A stretch of 64,000 nt of DNA, taken from NCBI GenBank assembly GCA_039033855.1, contig JBCCBV010000015.1, positions 1 through 64,000 on the forward strand, written 5' to 3'. The position numbers and the translations under genes are program-made. Below are positions 1 to 8,237 of this stretch, piece after piece (the stretch's first letter is position 1; every line of letters begins with the position of its first letter). The notes under the pieces are model-generated. The model did no database searches. It had not been told where the DNA came from and saw only the letters and a list, made by a program, of their open reading frames with translations. This stretch comes from JBCCBV01 sp039033855 (GTDB lineage: Bacteria; Planctomycetota; Phycisphaerae; Phycisphaerales; Phycisphaeraceae).

Positions 1-83
1 AGTTCCCGCCGAGCCAGAAGCCCGGGTCGTTCAACCTCGAAGGCGTGGTGGAGAAGCTCAAAGAGACCGGCGGGGCGCGGTAA
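1..83 (+). CDS. C-terminal fragment of a probable sulfatase (cut by window edge)
   Basis: Only the last 26 or so codons are present, ending at TAA 81-83. The readable tail includes PPSQKPGSFNLEGVVEKL. An R/Q-K-P-G/A-S-F-N-L pattern near the C-terminus is familiar from bacterial arylsulfatases. The next gene is a HAD-family phosphatase of a type often found beside sulfatases. Both points are weak, so the identity is a guess from a short tail. A strong terminator follows 21 bases after the stop. Confidence 0.4.
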   Translation, partial: FPPSQKPGSFNLEGVVEKLKETGGAR

Positions 84-104
84 GCGCACCGGATTGATTC
101 AACC

Positions 105-140
105 GGCCCGCGCGCCAACACCGGTGCGCGGGCCTTTTTT
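105..140 (+). terminator. Rho-independent terminator
   Basis: A 12-bp stem (105-116 with 123-134, one G-T wobble) and a six-base loop are followed directly by six T (135-140). It ends the transcript of the probable sulfatase. The T run touches an ATG at 141, which argues against that ATG as the start of the next gene. Confidence 0.88.
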
Positions 141-170
141 ATGTTCCCGCTTTCTTCGGAGTTCCTTGCC

Positions 171-1229
171 ATGAAGCACCGCATTGCCCGGATGGGTTCG
201 AGTTTATTGCACGGCCTGACCTGTCGCGTCGCCTCGCTCGGCGCGACGCTCGGGCTGGCGGTTGTTGGCGCCGTGTTGCTGGCCGCCTGCTCGGCGTCCG
301 ACCCGCTGCCGTCGTGGAACGACACGGACACCAAGCGGGCGATCGTGGCCTTTGTCGAGTCGGTGAGCGACGAATCCTCGCCCGACTTCGTGCCCAAGCC
401 CGAGCGCATCGCGACGTTCGACAACGACGGCTGCCTGTGGGCCGAGCAGCCGGCGTATTTCCAGCTTCTCTTTGCGATGGACCGGGTCAAGGCGTTGGCG
501 CCCAACCATCCGGGGTGGGCCGATCGCGAGCCCTACAAGAGCGCGATTGCCGGCGACTTGAAGGCCGTTGCGGCGCAGGGCACGCCGGCGCTGATGGAGC
601 TGGTGATGGCCAGCCACGCCGACATGACCGCCGAGGAGTTCGCCGGGTCGGTGGCGCTGTGGCTCGCCAGCGCGCGCCACCCGACGCTCGACCGCCCGTA
701 CACCGAGCTGGTGTATCAGCCCCAGCTGGAACTGCTGGACTACCTCCGCGACCACGGCTTCAAGACCTTCATCGTGTCCGGCGGGGGTGTCGACTTTGTG
801 CGTGTGTGGGCCGAAGCGGTCTACGGCATCCCGCCCGAGCAGGTCGTGGGCAGCCGGATCAAGGCCGAATACGCCGAGCAAGATGGCCAAGCCGCCATCG
901 TGAAGTTGCCCGAGGTCGACCTGATCAACGACAAGGCCGGCAAGCCGGTGGGCATCCACCAGCACATCGGGCGTCGGCCTGTGTTCGCGGCGGGCAACTC
1001 CGACGGCGACCTGCAGATGCTGCAATACACCGCCGCCGGCGACGGCCCGCGCTTCTGCCTGATCGTGCACCACACCGACGCCGAGCGCGAGTGGGCCTAC
1101 GACCGCGATTCGCACATCGGCAAGCTCGACGCGGCGCTCGACCAAGCGCACGCCAAGGGATGGACCGTGGTCGATATGGCGACCGACTGGAACGTGGTGT
1201 TCCCGCCGAGCGCTGTCGGCGTGGAGTAA
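171..1229 (+). CDS. HAD-superfamily phosphatase, predicted lipoprotein
   Basis: A predicted exported HAD hydrolase of about 352 residues. Motif I is present as FDNDGCLW (nucleophile Asp plus D+2), motif II as the Ser in FIVSGGG, and motif III/IV as GNSDGDLQML. The N-terminus has a basic region, a hydrophobic stretch and a lipobox ending LLAAC, so it should be lipid-anchored after export. The start at 171 is chosen because GGAG lies about 10 bases upstream; the in-frame ATG at 141 sits in the T run of the preceding terminator. The FDNDGTLW-type subgroup is often encoded beside sulfatases, which agrees with the upstream fragment. The substrate cannot be told from sequence. No terminator is evident before the convergent RND gene. 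Confidence 0.88.
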   Translation: MKHRIARMGSSLLHGLTCRVASLGATLGLAVVGAVLLAACSASDPLPSWNDTDTKRAIVAFVESVSDESSPDFVPKPERIATFDNDGCLWAEQPAYFQLLFAMDRVKALAPNHPGWADREPYKSAIAGDLKAVAAQGTPALMELVMASHADMTAEEFAGSVALWLASARHPTLDRPYTELVYQPQLELLDYLRDHGFKTFIVSGGGVDFVRVWAEAVYGIPPEQVVGSRIKAEYAEQDGQAAIVKLPEVDLINDKAGKPVGIHQHIGRRPVFAAGNSDGDLQMLQYTAAGDGPRFCLIVHHTDAEREWAYDRDSHIGKLDAALDQAHAKGWTVVDMATDWNVVFPPSAVGVE

Positions 1230-1320
1230 GCCGGGCAACCTTCGAGCGTCTGCCGTTCGACCTCGGAGGGCGTCTGCGTCGACAGGCGGGCGCTGCCGCG
1301 GGGCGAAGTGCCGTTGCGGT

Positions 1321-4300
1321 TTACGCGGGGGCGGCTACTTCCGGCGCAGGTCCGTCGTTCTCTGTGGTGTTGGCGTGGTCGCCTGACGTGTCGGCCGACG
1401 CGTCGTCTGTTTGGTCCGGGGCGTCCGGAGCGTCCGAGTCGTTCGGCAGCTGGACCTTGAACAGCATCGCGTAGAACACGGGCACCACCACCATCGTCAG
1501 CACCGCGCCGAACGCCAGCCCGAACATAATGGTGACGGCCATGGCCACCCAGAACACGTCGGTCAGCAGGGGGATCACGCCCAGCACCGTGGTGGCGGCG
1601 GCCAGGAACACCGGGCGCAGACGGCTGAGCGCGGCGTTCACCACGGCCTGGTAGTCGTTCGATCCTCTGGCTTTTTCGAGGTTGACCTCGTCCAGCAGCA
1701 CGATGGCGTTCTTGATCATCATGCCCGCCAGGCTCATTGCGCCGAGCAAGGCCACGAAGCCGAACGGCTGGCCGGTGACCAGCAGCCCCACCGTGACCCC
1801 GATGAGCGCGAAGGGGATGGTCATCGCGATGATCAGCGGCGGGCGGTAGGCGTTGAACAGCCCGACCACGATGATGGCGATGACCAACACCGCGGGCACC
1901 ACGCCGGGCACGAGCGAGGCTTGGGCGTCGCGCGAGCTGGCGTATTCGCCGTCCCACTCCAGGTCGTAACCCGGCGGCAGTTCGACGGCGTCGATGGCGG
2001 CGAGCGCGTCGGCGCGCAGTTCGTTCGCCAGGCCCACGGGCACGGCCTGCACGGTGATCGCCCGCCGACGGTCGTACCGCCAGATCAAGGGGTCTTCCCA
2101 CTCCAGGTCCAGCGAATCGGTCACCTGCGACAGCGGAACCGACGCGCTCTGGAACATCGGCGTGACCGACAACAGGTCGAGCCCGCGGGCGGCGCGGGCG
2201 CGCTCGGCCTCGGTGTGGCGCAGCAGGATGGGCAGGAGCTTGTCGTCTTCGCGGAACAGGCCGACCTGCAGGCCGTCGTAGGCGCGGCGGGTGGCGTCGG
2301 CGATGTTCTCGCGGCCCACGCCGGTCCACCGGGCGTTGTCCTGGTCGAAGTCGGCCACGATCTTGGGGCTGCGCTGGCGCCAGTTGGTGCGCACGATGCC
2401 GGCGCTCGGGCTCGCTTCGAGCGCGGCGGACACCTCGCCCGCGATGTCGCGCAGCACGACCGGGTCGGCCACGGCCGGGCCGCTGATGCGCACCTGCACC
2501 GGCCAGGTTTCGCTCGGGCCCAGCCCGTACTTGCGCAGCACCACCCGGGCTTCGGGCACGTTGGTCTCGACCCAGGGTTGCAGCTCGGCCAGCAGGCGTT
2601 CGACGGCCGCGTAGTCGTCGGTGTTGACGATCAGCTGACCGTACGAGGGGTAGGGCTTCTCCGGCTCGACCGGCAGGTAGAAGCGCGGCGGGCCCTGGCC
2701 GACGAACGACGTGATCGACTCCACGCCTTCTTGTGCGGCGATGTGGTCTTCCAGCCGGGCGAGGCTTTGCGACGTTTCTTGAATCCGTGTGCCCTCGGGC
2801 GCCCAGTAGTCGACCATGAACTGCGTCCGCGTCGACGCGGGGAAGAACATCTGGTTCACAAACCCGAACCCCAGGCCCGAGGCGATCAGCATGCCCACCA
2901 GGGCGATCACGACCGTGGCCCGGCGGCGCAAGGCCCAGTCGAGCACGCCGCGGAAGCGCTTGTACAGGCCGCCGGCGTAGGGGTCGCCTTGGCCGGCCTT
3001 GGGCGCGGGCAGCGCCCAGACACAGACCACCGGCGTGATGGTGACTGCAAGCACCCAGCTGATCACCAGCGACGCGCCCACCACGCTGAACAAGGTGGCG
3101 CAGTATTCGCCGGCGCCCTCATCCGACGCGTAGATGGGGTAGAACGCCAGCACTGCGATGACCGTGGCGCCCAGCAGCGGGATGGCGGGTTGCGAGGCCG
3201 CTTCGATGGCCGCTTTGGTGCGGTCCATGCCGCGCTGGATGCGCACCGTGATGCCGTCCACCACCACAATGGCGTTGTCGACCATCATGCCCATGGCGAT
3301 GATCAGCGCGCCCAGCGACATCCGCTGCAGGTCCACGCCCCACAGCGACATGACCGGGAACGTGATCACGATGGTGAACAGCAGGCCGCACAGCCCGACG
3401 ATCAGCGCGGTCCGCAGGCCCATGAACGCCCAGAGCACCACCATCACGATGAGCACCGCCTGCAGCAGGCTGATCAGGAACGCCTGGATCGACTCGTCGA
3501 CCTGCACGGCCTGCCAGGCCACGCTGCGGAACTCGATGCCCACGGGGTGGTCGGCCCGCAGCTCGGCCAGGCGGTCGGTCAGCCGTTGGCCCAGCTCGAC
3601 GATGTTGACCCCCGGCGCGTTGGTAATCGAGACGCCGATGGCCGGTTCGCCGTTGGACCGCATCAGCGCGTTGGGCGGGGTGACGTAGCCGCGCTTGATC
3701 TCGCCGATGTCGCGCACGCGGATGAGCTGATCGGCGTCGGCCGTGGCCCCGGGCGTGGCGCCTCGGATGACCAGGTCGCCGATGTCTTGGGGGTCGTTGA
3801 ACTCGCCGGTGGTTTGGATGCGCAGGCGCGACCCGCCCAGGTCGATGCCGCCGGCGTCGACCACGACGTTCTGGTCAGATAGAGCGCTTGCGATGTCCAG
3901 CGGGGTCAGGCCCAGCGTGGACAGCCGGGCCTCGGACACCTCGATGATCACGCTCTGCGGCTGGACGCCCCAGGTCTCGACGCGGGCCACGCCGTCGACC
4001 AGGCTCAGCTCTTTCTTCATGGCGTCGACATAGGCCTCGAGCTCGCGCGACGAAAAGCCGTCGCCCACGACCGCCAGCAGGAAGCCGTACACGTCGCCGA
4101 AGTCGTCGCCCACCGAGGGGGTCCCGGCGCCCGGGGGGAGCGTCGTGGCCGCGTCGCGGACCTTCTTGCGCAGCTCGTCCCAGACCTGCGGCAGGTCGGC
4201 CGACCGCAGCGACGCCTGCATCTCCACGTTGATGTACGACAGACCGGCGCGCGAGAACGACTCGATCTTCTTGACCTGCGACATCTCCTGGATCGCGATC

Positions 4301-4503
4301 TCGAGCGCATCGGTGACCTCAAGCTCAACCTCCTCCGCCGAGGCGCCGGCGTAGGTGGTGAGGACCGTGGCGTTCTTGATCGTGAACTCGGGGTCCTCGA
4401 GCTGACCGAGCGTGAAGAAAGACGCCACCCCCGCCAGCAGGGCCAGGACGGTGGTGAAGACCGTGACGGTTTGTTTTTCGACGGCGAACTTGGCCAGGTT
4501 CAT
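1321..4503 (-). CDS. RND-family efflux pump inner-membrane permease (AcrB-like)
   Basis: 1060 residues, the usual length for RND permeases. It opens with a cytoplasmic segment, TM1, and a porter domain containing AGASAEEVE. TM4 carries MMVDNAIVVVD, matching the proton-relay Asp region of AcrB with Asn in place of the second Asp, as in many uncharacterised RND pumps. TM10 has MIKNAIVLLDE with the conserved Lys. It should export drugs, metals or lipids using the proton gradient. Its ATG overlaps the stop of the adaptor gene by four bases (ATGA), so the two are translationally coupled. No outer-membrane factor or regulator is adjacent. The C-terminal tail is an acidic D/A/P-rich stretch encoded by a CGTCCGG-type repeat. 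Confidence 0.95.
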   Translation of the reverse strand: MNLAKFAVEKQTVTVFTTVLALLAGVASFFTLGQLEDPEFTIKNATVLTTYAGASAEEVELEVTDALEIAIQEMSQVKKIESFSRAGLSYINVEMQASLRSADLPQVWDELRKKVRDAATTLPPGAGTPSVGDDFGDVYGFLLAVVGDGFSSRELEAYVDAMKKELSLVDGVARVETWGVQPQSVIIEVSEARLSTLGLTPLDIASALSDQNVVVDAGGIDLGGSRLRIQTTGEFNDPQDIGDLVIRGATPGATADADQLIRVRDIGEIKRGYVTPPNALMRSNGEPAIGVSITNAPGVNIVELGQRLTDRLAELRADHPVGIEFRSVAWQAVQVDESIQAFLISLLQAVLIVMVVLWAFMGLRTALIVGLCGLLFTIVITFPVMSLWGVDLQRMSLGALIIAMGMMVDNAIVVVDGITVRIQRGMDRTKAAIEAASQPAIPLLGATVIAVLAFYPIYASDEGAGEYCATLFSVVGASLVISWVLAVTITPVVCVWALPAPKAGQGDPYAGGLYKRFRGVLDWALRRRATVVIALVGMLIASGLGFGFVNQMFFPASTRTQFMVDYWAPEGTRIQETSQSLARLEDHIAAQEGVESITSFVGQGPPRFYLPVEPEKPYPSYGQLIVNTDDYAAVERLLAELQPWVETNVPEARVVLRKYGLGPSETWPVQVRISGPAVADPVVLRDIAGEVSAALEASPSAGIVRTNWRQRSPKIVADFDQDNARWTGVGRENIADATRRAYDGLQVGLFREDDKLLPILLRHTEAERARAARGLDLLSVTPMFQSASVPLSQVTDSLDLEWEDPLIWRYDRRRAITVQAVPVGLANELRADALAAIDAVELPPGYDLEWDGEYASSRDAQASLVPGVVPAVLVIAIIVVGLFNAYRPPLIIAMTIPFALIGVTVGLLVTGQPFGFVALLGAMSLAGMMIKNAIVLLDEVNLEKARGSNDYQAVVNAALSRLRPVFLAAATTVLGVIPLLTDVFWVAMAVTIMFGLAFGAVLTMVVVPVFYAMLFKVQLPNDSDAPDAPDQTDDASADTSGDHANTTENDGPAPEVAAPA

Positions 4504-5732
4504 TCCGCGTCCCCGGAAGCGCCAGAGACCCCGGTCGAGTCGGCCGGCTCAGGCGCTACGGGTTCGTCGGCGTCGGTCTGCGCCTCGGGGGCGTTGGCGG
4601 TGCCCACGGCCGGTTCGCCCTGGATGCGGACGCTTTGGCCTTCTTTGAGGTAGTGCACGCCGGCCACGGCCACCCACTCGCCGGTCTGCAGTCCTTTCAC
4701 CTGCACGCCGCGCGAAAGTGTTTCGCCAAGCTCGACCGCGCGCTTCGTTGCCGTGCCGAGCTTGGCGCCGCCCGGCTGCGGGGTCAGGGTCCACACCCAT
4801 CGCTCGCCAGCGTCTTCAAAGATCGCCGACACGGGCACCAGGTGATACTCGGTGGGGACCGGCGGGCGTTTGCCCCACGACTGGCCGGTCATGCCCGGCA
4901 GGATGCGGGCGTCGCCTTCGGGCTGGGGGATCGAAAGCGTCAGCGGGTACGTACGGGTGACCTCCGACGCCTCGGTGCCGATCTCTTTGATCCGGGCCGG
5001 CAGCACCACGCCGGGCAGCGACTCGAAGGTGGCGAAGCCCTCGCCCTCGCGCTTCACCAATCCAATCAGGCTTTCGGGGATGTCGATGACCATCTCGATG
5101 GTCTCGTCGTCCAGCAGGCGGAGCACCGGCTCCTGGGCCTGGACGTTCTGGAAGTTGTCGACGTATTTCGCGACCACCCGCCCGGCGAACGGCGCCGCGA
5201 GCGTGGTGTACGCCAGCTCATCCTTGGCGGACTGGAGAGACGCTTCGAGCGCGGCGACCTGGGCCGCGGCGCCCTCGCGGTTGGCCAGGCCTTCCATGTT
5301 TTCGAGCTCGCTGGCGGCCCCGCCCTCGAACGCTTCCTTGATGCGCTCCGATTCTTCTTTCGCCAGCTCCAGCCGGATGCGGGCCTCTTTCAGCTGCGCC
5401 TCGACGTTCTGCACGCGGAGGCGGAAGTCGTTGGGGTCGATCTGCGCGACGGTCTGGCCCTGCGTCACGGTGTCGCCCACGTCGACCGGCAGGTCCAGCA
5501 GCGGGCCAGACACGCGGAACGACAGGTTGACCTCGTTCGACGCCTGGGCCCGGCCGGAGAAACGCCGCATCTCAAAGGCGTCGTCTTCGGGCACCTGGAA
5601 CGCGAGCACCGGGCGCACGGCCGTGTCCTCGGCAGGGGGGTCGCCACAACCGGGCAACACCGACGCCAGGCCCAGCCAACCGAGTAACGCCAGGGCCGCG
5701 CCGCCACGCCCGCGAGAAAGGAGTTGCATCAT
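4500..5732 (-). CDS. RND efflux periplasmic adaptor (membrane fusion protein, HlyD/AcrA type), lipoprotein
   Basis: 410 residues with a signal peptide ending in lipobox LPGC. A split lipoyl domain follows (VDVGDTVTQGQTVAQID, then TLAAPFAGRVV), with a helical hairpin between its halves rich in E, R and A. Beta-barrel and membrane-proximal domains complete the adaptor. It bridges the permease to an outer-membrane channel that is not encoded here. Start: two consecutive ATGs at 5732/5729, with no Shine-Dalgarno sequence. A TATCTT hexamer ends exactly 6 bases before the first ATG, suggesting a leaderless mRNA for the two-gene operon. The C-terminus is a low-complexity D/E/P/A tail. Confidence 0.94.
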   Translation of the reverse strand: MMQLLSRGRGGAALALLGWLGLASVLPGCGDPPAEDTAVRPVLAFQVPEDDAFEMRRFSGRAQASNEVNLSFRVSGPLLDLPVDVGDTVTQGQTVAQIDPNDFRLRVQNVEAQLKEARIRLELAKEESERIKEAFEGGAASELENMEGLANREGAAAQVAALEASLQSAKDELAYTTLAAPFAGRVVAKYVDNFQNVQAQEPVLRLLDDETIEMVIDIPESLIGLVKREGEGFATFESLPGVVLPARIKEIGTEASEVTRTYPLTLSIPQPEGDARILPGMTGQSWGKRPPVPTEYHLVPVSAIFEDAGERWVWTLTPQPGGAKLGTATKRAVELGETLSRGVQVKGLQTGEWVAVAGVHYLKEGQSVRIQGEPAVGTANAPEAQTDADEPVAPEPADSTGVSGASGDAE

Positions 5733-5738
5733 CCCCGC

Positions 5739-5744
5739 AAGATA
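5739..5744 (-). promoter_or_regulatory. Candidate -10 element (TATCTT) for leaderless RND operon mRNA
   Basis: On the minus strand TATCTT is followed by GCGGGG and then ATGATG. The six-base gap places a transcription start at or next to the A of the start codon. No -35 hexamer is clear. The same geometry recurs before the genes at 23089, 24667 and 44677. Confidence 0.45.
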
Positions 5745-5800
5745 CCGGCAAGCCGGCCCCCGGAACCACCGGAACCCCCGGAACCAGGGTTGGCTCGGTC
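5745..5800. repeat. CCCCGGAA-type simple repeat, intergenic copy
   Basis: Three to four imperfect copies of a CCCCCGGAACC unit lie just upstream of the RND operon promoter. This is one of many dispersed copies in the window, both intergenic and coding. Confidence 0.6.
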
Positions 5801-5853
5801 GGTTTCACCGCTCGGCGAACGGCGGGTTCACAAGCGGCCTTGCGGGCTGCCGG

Positions 5854-7164
5854 CTACTCGCGCTCGCCCACCCGCAGGGCCACGCTGCCAGTGGCAGCTT
5901 TGTGGTTCGTGTCGGTCACGACGTAGTACAGCCGGTAGGGGCCGTGCTTGTCGGGCACGCGGATCGTGGCCCGGTGCGGCGAGCTCTCGACGATCGCGCC
6001 TTCAATCGGGTCGCCGATGGGCGGCTCGTGGTCGCCCCAGGTCGACGGCGGGGGGCGCTCGGGGCGGAGCTCCCAGGTGGCGGTCAGGCCGTCGTTGTCG
6101 GTGTCGTACACGATGGCCTGCACCGAGAACGTCGAGCCCGGCGTCATGCCGTCGAGCTCGGCCAGAGTCAACAGCTCTTCCAACTGCGGCGCCAGGTTGT
6201 CGGGCCAGGCGCCGCTCCACAGATACGTCATGGCGTCGAACGTGCCCAGCGTGGCTCCGCTCTTGAGGAACGCCGAGTGCCAACCGGGGATGTCTTTGTC
6301 TTGGCCGCCCCAATAGAACCAGTACGAGCCCAGGAACTTGCCGTGCGGGTTGACGCTGTGGACCTGCTGCACGAGCAAGCAGGAGCGCGCCCGCTGGGTC
6401 GAGGTTTGTTCGATGGCCACGTCCCACGCCGTGCGCGGCAGTTCGTAATGGTTGAACGCGCCGAACTCGGTGATCATGTAAGGCTTGTCGAGCCCGTGGG
6501 CGTGGTAACGCTCGCCGACGGAGGCCGCCCCGCCATAGGAGTTGATGCCGATGATGTCGATGCTCGGGCAATACTCTCGGATGTATTCGATCTTCCGCTC
6601 GCCGAGCTCGGCGATGACGATCATCGTTGGCCGGCCGGGGTCTTCCTCGGCGATCATCTGCGCGACCTGCTCGTGGGCTTTCCAGATGTTGGGGTTGTTT
6701 TCGCCAAACCACAGCGCGACCTCGTTGCCCACGCCCCAGACGAGTAAGGCCGGGTGGTCCTTCCACATGCGGACTTGTTCGCGGAAGTCTTCGAGCTGGT
6801 CGGCGACCATCTCGGGGTCGTCGTAGTCCATGCCTTTAGATTTGTGCTCGAGCCACAGGCCGACGGTGACGGTCAGCCCGTGGCGGTGGGCCTCGTCCAG
6901 GAGCGGGCCAAGCTCGGGGCCCGCGCCCCAGGTGCGGATCGAGTTGCCCCCGGCCGCGGCGAACTCTTCAAGCCGCGACACGGCGCCCGCGCCCTTGACG
7001 ACATAAGGCTCGCCGTTGCGCAAGAGCACGAAGCCGTGGTCGGTCTTGCGGAGTTCAGTTTGGTTGTCGGGTTCGGCCTGAGCGGTGACGCCATCCGGGG
7101 CGAGGCAGATCAACAGACTGAGGGCCAAACGCCGGGCGGCCTTGGTCGGGGTGATTCGAAGCAT
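5854..7164 (-). CDS. Secreted clan GH-A glycoside hydrolase (GH2/GH5-like TIM barrel)
   Basis: 436 residues with an N-terminal signal peptide (cleavage likely near AQA, residue 30) and a TIM-barrel glycosidase. Visible barrel landmarks are NSIRTWG near residue 75, VWGVGNEV with acid/base Glu about 148, and YMITEFGAF with nucleophile Glu about 233. These match the beta-4 and beta-7 glutamates of clan GH-A. A C-terminal beta domain of about 90 residues (from roughly 345) may be a carbohydrate-binding or Ig-like module. It probably cleaves an extracellular beta-linked polysaccharide, but the substrate is not readable. It lies downstream of an H-X9-DG protein and two PEP-CTERM proteins on the same strand, a surface polysaccharide-handling context. 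Confidence 0.85.
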   Translation of the reverse strand: MLRITPTKAARRLALSLLICLAPDGVTAQAEPDNQTELRKTDHGFVLLRNGEPYVVKGAGAVSRLEEFAAAGGNSIRTWGAGPELGPLLDEAHRHGLTVTVGLWLEHKSKGMDYDDPEMVADQLEDFREQVRMWKDHPALLVWGVGNEVALWFGENNPNIWKAHEQVAQMIAEEDPGRPTMIVIAELGERKIEYIREYCPSIDIIGINSYGGAASVGERYHAHGLDKPYMITEFGAFNHYELPRTAWDVAIEQTSTQRARSCLLVQQVHSVNPHGKFLGSYWFYWGGQDKDIPGWHSAFLKSGATLGTFDAMTYLWSGAWPDNLAPQLEELLTLAELDGMTPGSTFSVQAIVYDTDNDGLTATWELRPERPPPSTWGDHEPPIGDPIEGAIVESSPHRATIRVPDKHGPYRLYYVVTDTNHKAATGSVALRVGERE

Positions 7165-7256
7165 GTCGGAAGGGCTCGTGAAGTTAGGAATATGGTGAGA
7201 CGGGGTTCGTTTGCGGCGCCCGGCGCGTAGCGGTGCAAGATCAACACGGCTTGGGA

Positions 7257-8120
7257 TTAGTCGCTCGGGTCGCGGGTCCAGGCGCCGTCGGGCGTTGGCC
7301 CGGAGAAACCGGTCGGCGTATCAGGGTCGAAGGTGACTTCGCTCAGCGTGTCGAGAGGATTCTGTGTTTCGACGTGACCGTCGACGTAGGCGTAGTTGTA
7401 CGTTTCGCCGTGGAGTTCGTACCCGAAGCCGCCGAACTGAGGCCATTGCGGCAGGGATTGCGTGGGGTTCTCCATCTTGGAACCGGTGGCGGCGCCGAGT
7501 TCGTTGTTCCCTTGCCCCGTGCTGGGGTTGAAGACGACCCGCTCGGCGAACGCAATCGTGCCCGACTCGTCGGGGATGTCCGAGGTGCCGAGCTTGAAGT
7601 AGGTCGGCCAGACGTCTGGGCCTGCGTCGTCCAGAAACTGCGGGAACGGCTCGTTCTGCCAACGGTGTGTGCCCACGCCGCGGGGGATGCCGAGGTCCGG
7701 GTCGGTTGGATCGGTCGGGGTGTCGGCCGAAACCATCGAATAAGTACGCCCTTGCGACACGTCGTCTTCGGGGCACAGGAATACGTCGCTCCACTGCGCT
7801 TCGGGTAACCCGTTGAGCCGGATGTCGTCATCGGTCAGCGCAATGCCCATGTATTCGCTGAGCAGGTCGTCCCACGACACGTCCGGCGTGGCGCCGGGGG
7901 ACGTGCTCGGCCAGAACACGGCGAAGGGGATGAAGTCGCTGTTCTCGGCGGCGTAAGCGCCAAACGCGACTCCGATCTGTCGTTGGTTGGAGGCGCAAAC
8001 CGATTGCCGTGCGGCGCCGCGCGCAGCGCTGAGCGCAGGCAGCAGGATGCCGATGAGCAACGCGATGATCGCGATGACAACCAGGAGCTCGATCAACGTG
8101 AAAGCGCGGCGTGTGCGCAT
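7257..8120 (-). CDS. Prepilin-like protein with H-X9-DG domain (type II pseudopilin-type N-terminus)
   Basis: 287 residues. The N-terminus MRTRRAFTLIELLVVIAII is a classic type IV prepilin/pseudopilin leader with a peptidase site before F-T-L-I-E and a hydrophobic helix. Near the C-terminus, H-GETYNYAYV-DG fits the H-X9-DG signature exactly. This family is greatly expanded in planctomycetes and Lentisphaerae. Start 8120 is chosen because GAGAG lies about 8 bases upstream and the leader peptide begins there; an upstream in-frame ATG would add 35 non-conserved residues. Its role is unknown but is thought to be at the cell surface. It sits among glycosidases and PEP-CTERM proteins and may act in polymer capture. 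Confidence 0.9.
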   Translation of the reverse strand: MRTRRAFTLIELLVVIAIIALLIGILLPALSAARGAARQSVCASNQRQIGVAFGAYAAENSDFIPFAVFWPSTSPGATPDVSWDDLLSEYMGIALTDDDIRLNGLPEAQWSDVFLCPEDDVSQGRTYSMVSADTPTDPTDPDLGIPRGVGTHRWQNEPFPQFLDDAGPDVWPTYFKLGTSDIPDESGTIAFAERVVFNPSTGQGNNELGAATGSKMENPTQSLPQWPQFGGFGYELHGETYNYAYVDGHVETQNPLDTLSEVTFDPDTPTGFSGPTPDGAWTRDPSD

Positions 8121-8183
8121 GGGACAACTCTCGGTCTGGGGCGGGGTTTGGCTACAGCCTGGGGATGGGCCAGGCCGGGAAAC

Positions 8184-8214
8184 GCCCGGGCCCCCCCTCT
8201 CGAGGGGTCCGGGC
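8184..8214 (-). terminator. GC-rich hairpin between two minus-strand genes, possible terminator
   Basis: Arms GCCCGG (8184-8189) and CCGGGC (8209-8214) enclose a second CCCCT/AGGGG stem. It follows the stop of the PEP-CTERM gene on the minus strand. No T run follows (only GTTT), so termination is uncertain. Confidence 0.35.
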
Positions 8215-8237
8215 AAGCGGTGCACCGCCGGGTTGGA

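Noticed and set aside
141..170. ATG at 141 as start of the HAD gene
   Set aside because: It lies at the end of the preceding terminator T run; ATG 171 has a Shine-Dalgarno site and starts a better signal peptide.
204..1238. Long open frame on the minus strand opposite the HAD phosphatase
   Set aside because: No family resemblance and biased composition; the plus strand has all HAD motifs.
1411..3882. Long open frame on the plus strand opposite the RND permease
   Set aside because: His/Gln/Arg-rich sequence typical of antisense frames in GC-rich genes; the minus-strand protein is a clear family member over the same span.
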